This document shows positions 33,554-45,195 of a stretch of 64,000 nt of DNA, in pieces (the first letter of the stretch is position 1; every line of letters begins with the position of its first letter). The translations under genes and the position numbers were made by a program. The stretch lies in the NCBI GenBank assembly GCA_900312665.1, contig ONZQ02000002.1:1854200-1918199 (forward strand), read 5' to 3'. Origin of the DNA: Cephalotrichum gorgonifer. Taxonomy: Eukaryota > Ascomycota > Sordariomycetes > Microascales > Microascaceae. Under the pieces are notes generated by a model. The model did not search any database and was not told where the DNA came from. It saw only the letters and a list, made by a program, of their open reading frames with translations.

Positions 33554-35225
33554 ATGCCATGCTTCCGGGGCATCGATGTCTTCGTCGGTGCAGAGTCTGA
33601 GCTACAGAGGCTTCCCGAGTACCCGCATCCAGACTCAGCATCCGTCAGCCTTGTTGTTCGAGAGCAGCCAACATCGCCGCCTGGGTCTCCGTCACCATCC
33701 TGCCATTCGGGTACAGACGGAAGCCCGGCGAGAATATCCAAGATCAATCCTCGGATTTCCGTGTATATCCCGTCGCTTCCAGGTACGTCGGCCGTACACA
33801 CCCATTGATGTCTCCTGTCATTTTACTCAGGCGATCTCGGAGTAGGGGTTCGATTTTGGATCCAATATTCCATTACTCAAGTCCCGACCCCTGTTTGTCA
33901 GCTTTACTTCAAGCTTTTCGCCAACGGTGAGGGTATCACGAGTTGGGGAATTGACCCAGCCAAGACTACTACTAGCACCGTCGCCAGGGCACTCTATGAG
34001 CCAGATGAGAGCTGGAACTACTGGGATGAGAGAGGAGATGTGTTCAAGCAGGATGGGATTGAATCAAAGCACTTTTACTTCTCCGACAGCCCTGAGAACG
34101 ACTTGCTTACGGAGGATGACCGCGTCATCGAAGTACAGGTCTTCCGGGCAAAAGGACGAAGGCGGTCTGCCGCCAGGCTTGACCGATGTAGGCGCCAAGA
34201 TGACCGTGGTATACTGTAAGAATCTTCTTACAACCTACACCCCCCCGAATCCGTACCTGGCACTCACTCACCTTCATCTCTGCAGATCGCCCTCCGCAGG
34301 CCTCCTCGAGTGTCCTGAAGATGCAGTGTTCTATCAATGGCTCCTCATAGACCCTAAGGGCTCTCCATACGCAACATTTCGGTTCCACTACCGGTCTTGG
34401 GCGTGGCTACGGCGCCTCAATGTAATACCGCCCCCGAGGCAGGGAACCGCGGCCAACCTCTTCCCTGCTGGGGCACTGGAAAGTACCTCTACGTTGCCAG
34501 CCGCGAGCAAGAGATCCTCTGAGCCGAAGCTAGACGGTAGACAGTCCACACCCGGATCACTCCATAATATCACCGGGAAGCACGGGAAGCAAGCAAGCCC
34601 CACCGTGAACGAGACCGATACCCCTCCCCCAAACATTCGTGCACCATTCCCTCTCGGCAATCCGCCCGAGCTATTACCAGCTAGGTCTGGCTCCCCGTGC
34701 ATCCCACAGCCCAGCAAAAGGTCCCGCGACGGCTTTCTAGATACGGGGTCACGCAGACCTCTCCCAGCGCTACCATCTCGGCCGTCTCGTGCAAAGAACG
34801 TCGCCCTACCCATGTCCGCTCTTGCAGATAACTCGGAAAACCCTTCGTCTCAGCACGGGGTCACGGGTCCCCCTGATCTAGGTTCCAAGACAGCCATCGG
34901 AAGCCAGGCTTTGTCCCCTGGCCATCCAAGTACCCCGTCTCCGGTGTCGTCGCCCAGCCCTAGAAAGTCTCGGGCGGAGCAAGATGACAACGGATGCGTC
35001 CCCAGACCAGAGCACGAGCTTCCCCGTCAGTTTCCACCTAGCTACATGGCCGAGCCGGGAGCGGGGCCAAGCAGTCATCACAACGCGGAGTTCGGATCAA
35101 AGAACGGGATACCTAGTCTGCCAAGAGGTCTACTCGGCCCCGCTCTAACCGAGATCCCCCTCCGCGGTCCTACTGGGGTACTGATGAAGCGGTTAAGGAG
35201 CGAGGATCCGTTCAGGGATAGCTAG
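33554..35225 (+). CDS. Fungal protein of unknown function with a beta-rich N-terminal domain
   Basis: Three exons, 33554-33782, 33831-34215 and 34286-35225, give 517 residues; the introns are 48 and 70 bases and frames join exactly. Residues 1-270 look like a folded, beta-rich domain: MPCFRGIDVFVGAESELQRL, RISVYIPSLPG, VGVRFWIQYS, CQLYFKLFANGEGITSWGID and KHFYFSDSPEND, with a short C-terminal part YQWLLIDPKGSPYATFRFHYR. The pattern FKLF-NG---SWG recalls a family of Pezizomycotina hypothetical proteins, but I know no function. The last 230 residues are Pro/Ser-rich and disordered. No signal peptide or membrane segment is seen. Neighbours give no hint. Confidence 0.75.
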
Positions 35226-36990
35226 AGTGCTGTGCTTCTTGAAGCTGCCGGCCACCCCTATCATGGCCTTTCTGTTAGGGGGAGGGGAGAGGGGAGTCTG
35301 TGACGCGGGAGGCGAGGTGACGAAGGGCATACAGTTGGAATGGCAATGTAGGGACATTACGTGTAAGGGACACCCCCGGATAATAAAGCTAGGCACAAGG
35401 TGGCAGGGACTCCATATTTGATTCTTTCTTATCATTTTTCCCATCAAGTAATCTATGCAACGAGATATTGGGTGCTAGAATGGGGTGGGAACCACATGTG
35501 AAGTCCGAAAGAAGTCGGTCCCCCGTTTCTTACCATGAGAATACCAATAACGTTTTCTAGATCCGGGCGGCCACCCGCCAGCAGGTCGCACATCAACCAC
35601 GCGCAATTGCGTCTCACGCCCGTGCCCGTGCAGACAGTCGGCCTGACGTATGGCGAGTCCAGTGCGTACCAACTAGCATAATGCTATATGGAGGGCGCTT
35701 TTACATGACTCGAGATAGCGCGAAGAAAAAGCCCGCAATAGCTGAGCCTGTAACCAGAAGCAAACAAGACACGCCAAAAAAAAAAGTGAGCAGGTTTCCA
35801 CGATTATGGAGCCCGATGGCACGATTGCGTCTAGCCAGCGTGCGTGCCCAAGACGGGTATCATATCGGTAGAGTCGCGAGGTGGCTCAGATCGCGATTGA
35901 AACCACGTCATGGATGTAACAACACTCAACTGTTCCTGTAGATTCGGCTCGTCTAAATGTTAGCTCCTTGAAGTGAAACCAAAGCCCATCCGTCTCCAAG
36001 ACATCCACTGGTTAGTCAATTGTTGCCCGGGAAGGGGAAGGGGGGAGACTCGAGTGGGCGGAAGGCTGGCAGCACCGGGGGCACATTTGGTCGTAAAAGC
36101 AGATCCCTGTTGTGACTAGCAGGGCCGCCAGAGCTTCAGTCGCTTTATAGGGGTCGGACAAGGCGTGAGGGCGACACAATTACGGCGGCGTGGGCAGGCA
36201 TCATTAACGGGTGTGGCGCTGGCAAGGGCAAGGCCGAGGAAATGCACTGGGACGACCCCCAGCATGATGGACGGTTGAGACAAGGGTTGTCGTTCCGTCC
36301 AAGTACTCGTATATCGCGATGATGATGCATGCCATTTCAGTTTCTGGCTAACGAAAAGTCGTGTCCCACGAAAGAATTATGTTGTTTTTTTCTTGCGACT
36401 GGAGAATAACCGACGCAATGGCCCTCACTAGTGGCCCGCTGCGAACGTCGAGATGGTTTGGCGACGCTCAGTTGATCTGTTTTGCGAAAGCTACGAATAA
36501 GGGCGAGGCGTTCTCGAGAGTGAGGGGCGACCTATTCAAAGAATAGGCCCCTGAAGAATCCACATGTCGTCCAATCCGAGATCAGTCCCATGTTGCCGCG
36601 CCGTGGATAAGAAATCAACGTTGAAGAACGAAGCGCGTCGTGTTTTCCCTTTTGTGTTTTGCCATCCTTAACAGTTGCACGTAACTCCAAGTCGGATATC
36701 CGCCGTACCGAGTTGCCAAAGGAAGGACGAACAGAAAGAAAAGATAACAAAAAAATCGACCCTAAAAAGCAATGTAAAGGAAAAAAATGGAAATCGATTC
36801 GGCATAGCAAAGCTGCATGAGATGAGACACACCCCTGACGACTAGAGAGCCATGAGTGAACAACCCACTTAGCTTGATGCCATTATTACACTGACGAGTT
36901 GAGGTCATCGTTAGCTCCAATCTGTGGCCGCAAGAGTGAGGTCTCGGGTATATTCACCTGAATTAGTACGGTGAGAGAGGGTTGGTACAC
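35226..36990. other. Gene-free convergent region of 1.8 kb
   Basis: A long interval between convergent stops. Minus-strand ORFs such as 36532-36810 show no domain. A ten-A run occurs near 35778. The region may hold long 3' UTRs or a non-coding transcript, but nothing in it can be called. Confidence 0.4.
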
Positions 36991-38185
36991 TTAGAAGTCT
37001 CCCCTAGGTTCGCCGCGAGGAGCCGAGTCGCTATACGCGGGTACGGAGGCAGGGGCGTCACGAGGTGGGCGAGCTCCGCCGTCACGATCGGAAGGGCGAT
37101 CGTATCGGTCGCGATCGTAGCCTGGGGCACGGCGGTCATCGCCACCGCGAGATCCGTAGCGATCGCGATCGTCACGGCCACCGTCCCGGCCGCCATACCT
37201 ATCCACACGCCCGCCACCGTATCCATCATCACGGTCTCGGCGGTCGTAAGTGCGCTCGTCGCGGTAAGGTCGGTCGTAGCCTCGGTCATAGCCTCGGTCG
37301 TATCCTCCGCGGTCATCCCGGTATCCCCGGTCGTACCCACGGTCATCGCGCCTGTCGGAGCCACGGTACCGGTACGGGTCATCACGACCCTGCCCGCCAT
37401 ATCCGCCGCCGCCACGACGACGGTCGTCGAAGCGATCGCCAAATCGGCTACGGGGATCTTCTGAGGGTGTGAGCCAGATTGGTTAGTGACTTCGGGAGAG
37501 GGGGAAAGGAGGCGAGACCCCAGGGCAAAATTAAGACGTACCACGCTTGGGAGGGCCAAAGTATTTGCCAGGAGTAGGAGTCCTGGGCCTGGCGCGACGA
37601 GCCTTCTCAATGCTGAGGGTGCGGCCCTCGAACTGCTCGCCCTGGAGACCTTCCTTGGCGGCGTCGGCCTGTTCCGAGGTGGCCATCTTCACGAAACCGA
37701 AGCCACGGGATTCCTTGGTATGCGGGTCGCGCATGATCTGAGCCTTCTCAACCTCACCGTACTTCTCGAATACACGCTTGATCTCGGGCTCGGTCAACTT
37801 AGGATGGATGCCGGTGACAAAGAGGTTGGATCCCGGGTTGACGGCTCCATCATCAACACCATCTTTCGACGCGTTATCATCCTTTTGGGGACTGGCGGGT
37901 TGTCAGCACTGTGGCTAGGCCCTGGAAGAGACTAGCTGGAGAGGTGTGACGAACCGATCATGGTGAGCGCCGGGCGAGGCGGAGCGACGGTGACCGCCGT
38001 GGTCGTTATCATCGCGCCTAGGAGATGCGCTTCGCCGATCCTCATAACGAGGAGCTTCCTCTACAAAGCGATGGGAGGTTAGCTTGGGGCTCCAGCTTGC
38101 CATATCAATTGGTGGCATGTAACTCCGCTGACAACATACCATCATAGGCACCGTTGGCCTCGTAATCCATGGCTGTGGTCGCCAT
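36991..38185 (-). CDS. Tra2-like SR splicing factor with one RRM
   Basis: Four exons, 38185-38140, 38060-37955, 37891-37542 and 37460-36991, give 323 residues. The layout is short RS region, RRM, then a long Arg/Asp/Gly/Tyr tail. The N-terminal part has RRSASPRRDD and HRRSASPG. The RRM (about 72-150) shows RNP2 LFVTGI and RNP1 RGFGFVKM; the ending GRTLSIEKARRARPRTPTPG is the linker typical of Transformer-2. The tail consists of many RGG, DRY and YDR units. Tra2 proteins bind GAA-rich exonic enhancers. The yeast RNA-binding export factors have a similar layout, so the exact role in splicing is inferred from the RRM-linker pattern. An open antisense frame mirrors the biased tail and is not a gene. 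Confidence 0.88.
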
Positions 38186-38982
38186 CGCTTCGGGTTGGCG
38201 AGAAAAATGTACTTGAAGCTGTTGGGATGCAAACAAATTTGGACGCGCTCAATCCTCTATAGAGCTGCGTATCCACAAGTGAAATGTGTTAGGTACGAGT
38301 ATGTATGCGTACTACCGCGATGACGGGAAGAGTTTTCCGTACCAGGAAGAGGCGCAGTTGATGGGATGGGTGACGTAAATGATGAAGGATATGTGGAGAA
38401 GGATAGAATGGGTGGGAGAAGGACAAAGTTGATAATAGATGAGGCTCACCAGAAGAACTCGTGACTGACGCGAAAGGGAAGGGGCAAATCGGCATGCATG
38501 AAAAAAGAGAGAAAAACCAAATGGTAGGGAGGCACTACCAGGGTACAAGAGTACCTCGTACTACCGCGGTGAATCTGTCGGTGTAACATCGGCTATTGGA
38601 GACTGTCTCTCCTTCATTCAATATTGTCCAGGGGCCATCTGGGCAACATCACGGGACCGGCCAGCAAAACCACGATTCCCTGTTGCAAGTACGTATAATA
38701 CATTGGAATCTCGAGAGAAGGAATTTCAGGCACTTTAGGACTGGGGCCTCCTTAAATCGATTCGGAAACCACAGTTCCAATGCATCATGGCTAGGCAGGT
38801 GGTGAAGAAAGACGCCCATTCCTGGCTGCAAGGAAAGCATCGCAGCTACGTGGGTACACTCCTAGCGAAGCCTCCATGCCGCAATGTCTCGGGCAAAGTT
38901 TATAGTTGGCACACATATTCTAGCAGCATATACATTTGCTGGACCAGGTTATTCGCTTATAACACTAGTCAAGACCTTCCTG
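38186..38982. other. Promoter of the Tra2-like gene and 3' flank of NAT3
   Basis: About 800 bases between two minus-strand genes, with no further gene visible. Confidence 0.45.
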
Positions 38983-39628
38983 TTACCATACATCCTCCGG
39001 GTTCACGAAGTGCTCCTCCCCATCATCCCTCACATGCTCTCGTTGCTTATCCCGTCTCATGGGCTTCCTCATGTCATAAGCATCTTCGCTGGTAGCAGTG
39101 GGGTCTGACGCATGATCCCCGTAGTAATCCTTCACCACCCTGTACACACTGTACCCCATTCCCTTATAGAAGGCGATGGCCTTATGGTTGCTCTTCCGGA
39201 CGAATAGATCCATAAACCATGCATCGCCAGCATTGGCCGCTGCTTCAAGCTGCTCCGTGAGGATCTTTCCAATCCCCTGCCTGCGAGCTTCGGGGGCAAC
39301 GGTGAGGGCCGTGATATGAGCATGCCAAGGAAGGTAATGCTCGTAATTCTTGTAATAGTCAGGGGACGACTCTAGCTTGCCCATGACTGCCCCAGGGTCG
39401 CCGAGATGGTTAGCGTACCGAAGACGATACGGGGATGACGCCGGAAGGTTTCAACATACCGTACCCCACGATGTTCCCGTCGGTGTCCTCGCAGACTTGG
39501 AATAGAGACGGCCATTTTGCGTGGTATTGAAGATAGAACGAGAGTTCGTAGGTTTCCGTCAATGGGTCTAGATTACACTTGGACAGCTTGTCCACGTCAT
39601 CGAGCCGGAATCTGCGAAAAGTAGCCAT
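38983..39628 (-). CDS. NAT3: N-terminal acetyltransferase B catalytic subunit
   Basis: Two exons, 39628-39460 and 39386-38983, give 190 residues. The protein is a GNAT fold: MATFRRFRLDDVDKLSKCNL, NLDPLTETYELSFYLQYHAKWP, GYGVMGKLES across the intron, HAHITALTVAPEARRQGIG (acetyl-CoA binding RxxGxG) and MDLFVRKSNHKAIAFYKGMGY. The C-terminal HFVNPEDVW is the tail conserved in Naa20/Nat3. NatB acetylates nascent proteins beginning Met-Asp, Met-Glu, Met-Asn or Met-Gln at the ribosome, with Mdm20/Naa25 as partner. The start is the first ATG and fits homologues. Confidence 0.96.
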
Positions 39629-40510
39629 CGCTGGCGAGGAGCCAGAGACGTGGCGGACGGCGGGGGGAGTTAAGGAATGGACTACGTCCAAATAAAGAAC
39701 GTTCTTTGTTCTGTTGAGCGGGAAAGTGGGGAATATAAGTGGGAGTGCCGAGATGTCTAGACGCAAGATGATGAAAAACGATCCATGTAGTGGTCAGATA
39801 TTCGACAGTCGACAGTCGCTGGCTGCCCCACGATACCTGGGCTCCAGAATTCCTTGCACAATACCGAGTACCCTCTGGCATCGACCTGGGACCACTGGCT
39901 CACCCAGACGTATGTACCGTCACCCTAATAATAGCAGCCCCTTCAAACAAAGGGCCAATCTTTGTATCTGGTAATACTAACAATTCCTTTACGAGTACAA
40001 AGCAGGGCCTTTGTTTAGTGGAGTCTACTGTTTGTAAGAACCGCATTTAGACATGGGCAGCTTACGCTATTCCAAGTCCGCTGCATCTGGGAAATAGAAT
40101 GGCCCCGCCAGGGACAAATCCCCTGGTTACAATTGGAATTGCAAAGGATGTAGTTGATGACTGTTCATACACCACATGGCACATATTCCTCTCGAGTTCA
40201 AAGCCCAACCTTGAGCCAATATACCCCAGCTATTATATACACAACCAGGACAGCCCTCTAACCGCGCCTAATTTCCCCATCACTCTTGCAACCGACCATC
40301 ACGACCGTGTCTACAGTCTTGCTAGCGACCACGAGTTCTCCCGAGGCATCACGCGGATCATCGAATACCTGGCCTACGAGTAGAATTCGCGATTGTCGCG
40401 CTGGAGAAGGGTCACGCCGCCCCCTTCCTCGAGCCGCGGGCCCTGTAAGCCCCTCCCCCAGAGGAGGTCAATTCCGACGACCGCGCCCGTAGAAAAACCA
40501 ATTCTGCAAG
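39629..40510. other. Divergent promoter of NAT3 and the gene at 40511
   Basis: About 880 bases between divergent starts. No additional gene or repeat found. Confidence 0.45.
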
Positions 40511-41741
40511 ATGGATTACTCCCCACATACCCCAACCCACTCGCGAAACCACTCCCTCGCCGACTCTAGCCCCGCCTCCTCGCCCAACGCGCGCCGCCGA
40601 TCCTCGCTTCTCGATCCCTCTACGCCGCTACAGGGCAGCTTCAACCAGCAGGATGGTCTCGACATTGGCATTTTCGGCAGTGGCGGCGTACACGACGGTC
40701 AGTCGGGCTTGGGGAACCTAGCCGACGAACTCGCTGACGCCTTTTCGGAGTCGGGCGAGGAAGACGAATACTACGAGGACGGCGAATCTGGTATTAGGTT
40801 TGCCGTCCAGGAAGACGACGATGGCGAAACGGCAGAGGCCGTCAGGGATAGTGGGGTTGATATCGCAAGCCCTAGCAGAGATGGGAGTAGGCCAAAGAGC
40901 ATGTCTCTGAATCTTCCGTCGCCACGGCGGCGAGGGCACCGCAGGGCTGGAAGCGAGTATGACGGGAGCGAATACGGTTCCGAATCCGATCTGGACTCGC
41001 CCGGCATGCCTACAAGTTTAGTGTCCAGGATGAATGCGGTCGAGGCGCTCGCTCGCAGGGGAACAGAGAACACCGGTGGCCACAGTGACGGCGTCTTTCA
41101 GCGGGTTACGGATGGACTGAAGGAGCTGGGATCACAAACCGGCGTAGAGAGCAGCGCATCAAGGTTCGTGTCTCAGCCCGCCCTCACTCTCAGGACGAAA
41201 GACAAATCGACATACTGACACTACTATCATTAGGCTGATTACCGCACACTCCGCCCTCACCTCACACCTCACACACCAAACACGACAGGTACAAAGTCTA
41301 GCTTTCCCCCTCCTGTCGCCCTTCGTCGTACCGCCGGACCCAGAGACTATCGACGAGATTCTACCCCTACTACTGGCGTTATCCGAGGAGATGCCGAGGC
41401 CATCAACTGCAGCGTTCCACTCTATCTCTGCGCTCCAGACTTTGACCTCGGATCTGATAAATTCTCTGAATTACGTGTCCGACACGCTACACATGTCTCG
41501 GCAGACGACCACCACGGCGGGGCGTAGGTTGAAGAGCGCCAAAGAGCTGGTTGCCGAGATGAGACGGGAAGATGCGCTGCGAGAGGAGGGCGAGCGGTGG
41601 ATTACCGAGGGCGACTGGGGTCGAAGACTGGAGAGTCGGGAGTGTGCTGCTGTCTGCGGCGACGTTGTGGGTGGGTTCGAGGAGGTGTGCAACGGCTGGC
41701 GGGCGAAGCTGCTTGCGCAAGCCGAGTCTGCCCAGGCGTAA
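40511..41741 (+). CDS. Fungal protein of unknown function with helical C-terminus
   Basis: Two exons, 40511-41163 and 41234-41741, give 386 residues; the 70-base intron has a GTTCGT donor. Residues 1-215 are disordered and rich in Ser, Asp, Glu and Gly, with acidic patches (FSESGEEDEYYEDGESG) and basic serine motifs (SPRRRGHRRAGS) that look like phosphorylation sites. Residues 218-386 are predicted helical by composition, with heptad-like patterns (ISALQTLTSDLINSLNYVSD and RRLKSAKELVAEMRRED), and end in a conserved-looking WRAKLLAQAE. I do not recognise the family. The architecture, disordered head and coiled-coil tail, would suit a scaffold or complex subunit, which is inference only. Confidence 0.7.
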
Positions 41742-43806
41742 CTTACGGATGTCGAGTTTATATGGGGAGCGTTGCTATCATCGTGTCGGGTAGAGAGAAT
41801 AGACTCGGGGGTATTATGACATGGGCCATAGGCGTTTAGTTGAGCAATAGGCATATAGGTATCCAGGTTCTTTACATTTACTTCACCTGCCGGCTATGTA
41901 CATCGCGCAGTTCAAAGTTAACTAACTTGTCTAATTCTCACCGAAGTGTTCCCTAGGTATGTAGCCATGAGAACGTCTATAGTCGAGAGCTGCCACCCGC
42001 GAGTGGAACCCGGTCCCGTATCAGCTGTGGGGTGTTCCGTGGCGTGGGAGGTCCAGCTCTTCCGCACATCCCTCGCTACATTCGTTTCCTGGGAGTAGAC
42101 TCAAGTATATATCTCAAGCACACAGTAAAGCGCCCACTGTTATGACCGGTGGTCTCGGGCTGTGTAATATGTATTGTAGGGTCGGAGATACGCAGGCCTG
42201 GGGCAGGGAGGGAGTAATTATTAGTCCTTGAGTAGCATTTTTGGTTCATGATTGTCCTAGTTATGTGCACCCTCGAAGGCTTGATGCATTCATTCAAGTA
42301 ATAATATCCTTGAAGTGAAGGCTACCCCGGCTATAGGGGGCTGCCGAGTGAAGAACGACATCCGAGGACGAGGCGAAAGCTTCGGGTTTCAACAGTAATA
42401 GAGGCCATTCACGGGGAGGACACAAAGCTCGAGGGTACTGGGACTTCGAGTAGGACCCCATGCTTGACGATTCAGAAAAGAGACTCTATATAAACCTGAG
42501 TTCATTTGTCCCAAGTTAAATCACCTCGTCCGGCACGTTAGGTGTACAGATAATGAAACCTAGCCCGTCGACCCGGCATATGGTTCTTGGCGCGGACTTA
42601 CACAGGGTCCGCATACGAAAGCACAAACCCTGTTGGAGCGCTGGAGCAATGGGACAAGACGTTGGAAAGTATAGTATCTGTTGGGCATCTATCCTCCGCT
42701 TCTTCCCTTTCTAACACTCCTTGGTCATATTGTGCGTCTCCCAACCTTCACCGTTTCCGTGGAACCCACGTAATAGACCCTGCACCCACCTCCATCCTGG
42801 GTCTGGGGTGGGCGGGAGAGGGCCGCTCCGCGGGGTCACACCGGTGGCAACCTTCCGGAAGCAGCTACCGTGCCGTGCCGCGCTGTCCCACTTTTATGAA
42901 GAACGACTTCTGGATACATGTAAGCCCCGTGGAGTTGACTAGTTCACCGGCGCTCTGGGAACGAGTCGGCACTCATCTATACTTGTCGTAACCAGGGTTT
43001 GTCAGAGTACGCTAGGTTTCCCCGTCATGGAAGCAACCCCGGAAGCCAAATAGCTCGCGAGGAGGAGACGGCATCTTGTGTTTGGCTATCCTGATCGCCT
43101 GGGTCTGCTCTCTGCGCTACAGGGAGAGTCTTCTTGTCTTCGGTTAGAGCTCGCGGCCATAGGAGTGGATTCTTCCTGACGACCATACGTCCGCTAGGGG
43201 GTATGCGGAGATGAAGTGAGGGCCAAGGCGCCTTTTGATCACATTGAACAGCTCATGTTTACCAGGTAGTAGGAGAATAGAATGCCTGGCGCTTTATGGC
43301 TCCATGGCACCAACCATGCGGTCGGCAGCCTTCTAGTGCCGTGTGTCAATCTTTGATCCCCCAGCACTAGTCCAGGCCGATAGCCACGGGGCAAGCACTC
43401 GGGCAGGCATGATCCTACTTGTAGATGACGTGGCTGGCTTGACGGGAGATTCCGATTCCTGAACAAACAACCTCGACGCCAATAAAGACGGGCGCTATTC
43501 TGTAGTATGTCGAGGGCAAGAGCGGGCTGCTGCGCTGCTACCGACCTGAACGGCACGACGTCTCTCGGCAACAGCGACTATGGGTCGGGTCGCTGCTGAC
43601 ATCGGAGAACACTACGTTTGGGACCGGCCTATCTGTCTTCTCACAGGGGGTTTCCTCGCTGTATCCATCAATGACACCGGTTCATATCTTAGCTGACGAT
43701 TTACATTGGGTTTCCGAACTTGAAGAGCTTGAAATAAAACGATGACATGTGCCCGGTGACTGCTGAGTCTGGATTTCGAAGTACGAAGTGACGAACGAAG
43801 GAAGGT

Positions 43807-43930
43807 GGAAGGAACACTGGACTGGTGGATCAGAGAGGGAAGGAACCTTGGACAGAGGGACTGAAGAGGGAAGGAAAGCCGAGCTGGCGGACTAGAGTTG
43901 GAAGGAGCCCTGTGAATTAGTAGTTATTAG
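43807..43930. repeat. Degenerate tandem array, four units of exactly 31 bases
   Basis: Units start at 43807, 43838, 43869 and 43900, each opening with GGAAGGA. The first three share TGGAC or GCTGG about 11-16 bases in and GGA near position 21; the fourth is more diverged. Spacing is identical despite substitutions, so the array arose by tandem duplication and later decayed. It lies in the gene-poor region, not in a reading frame with any support. Confidence 0.7.
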
Positions 43931-45165
43931 GACAATGGTTTGTTTGAGAAGCTGAAAGGTTGAAAGATGGGGGTTTAGGATGGTAAAAAAAAATCCCCAT
44001 TCCAAGCGCGAGGACCTTTCAATGCTAAAGAGCAGGTATATTACTAACGCATGGATGCGACCCAGAAGAGAGAGGAAAGGATGTCCTCACTCTTCTCAGT
44101 GCGTTGTTGGTTATATGATACGAGTGACCCGCGGGACATGGTGCCTTCGTGGACTGTTTCAGGGGCACTAAGGTACCGTATGTTATCGGGTCCAAAGGAA
44201 CAGGGTTTGGGCTCACTCTGTGTTGAAAGAACAAGTACGAGTGATACTTCGTACAGTGTTAGGGACAGGGGTAAGATCAGAGTACTAGGAAGAAGCTGGC
44301 GGCCCTGACTAAATAAAGCACTCTCAGGTGCCCTTCTGTTTGCTGATATTTTCTCTACGAATGGTCTGCCAAGGCGAATCGCGCCCTCGAGCGATGTTTG
44401 TTTTTCCCAATTTCGGGCCCCAATACGGAGGCCAACCACGTTCCACGTCCAGGTGTGGGCAATGATGTTGACGGCGCGTTAACAATGGGCGTGTGCGCTC
44501 GCGACACATTTCCCCCGCGCAGCACTTCCCAGCCAACCAATGGCTTGTTGTCTTCAGCAAGCTGGAACGCCACCCCTGTCAGCGCTACTCTCCTGGACGC
44601 GTCCCATAGCGGGGGAAGAAGTCACTGGACATTGGAGGGTCGAGCTGGAGAGCGGAGGGGCGGTTCTGGAGTCCTGGGGGACAAAATCCACTCCGCTCCA
44701 CTCCACCCATCTCCACCCGAAGGCAAGCTAGGGGCTCGCCATTAATACCTGGCGACGAGCGACTGGTGGCTGGTGACTGGTGTCTGGTAAAGGGTATCAG
44801 AGGGAGGAGAAATGTCGGGAGCTTCATTGTTATGATTTGTCGTTTGTGTGTTGAATGTCTACATATCGACCTAAGAGGTATCTACTCGGATATATTGTTG
44901 AGAAGTCGAGGTTTATAATCTGCGAATGAACCCTTTACGAATAGTGCTCTGTTCAATAGTAATTTAGAGTAAAGAATATTTAAAATAGAGACGGATGTGG
45001 TTTTATGTTAGCATTGAAGCCGATCAATAGCGAACAGGGCCCGCCCCTTGAATCGTCCCATCAATCGGTTCTAGACAATGGTACCCGTTCGGTCTGATTT
45101 TTGGCGCCGCGTTTGGCGTCGCCTTCCCGTTTCCAGCGCGCACGCATAACAACATACCAAAACAA

Positions 45166-45195
45166 ACCAGCATGGTCGGTCCTCCGACCGCTGGT
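45166..45195. repeat. Perfect-stem inverted repeat (hairpin)
   Basis: ACCAGC (45166-45171) pairs with GCTGGT (45190-45195) and GGTCGG (45174-45179) with CCGACC (45184-45189), leaving a TCCT loop and a two-base AT bulge. The inner part also reads CGG-N4-CCG, a layout used by some Zn2Cys6 factors. It is about 640 bases upstream of the CDH1 start. Confidence 0.6.

Noticed and set aside
36982..37472. Plus-strand ORFs opposite the Tra2-like tail, with Val/Ala- or His/Arg-rich repeats
   Set aside because: They are reverse complements of the RGG/DRY repeat codons.
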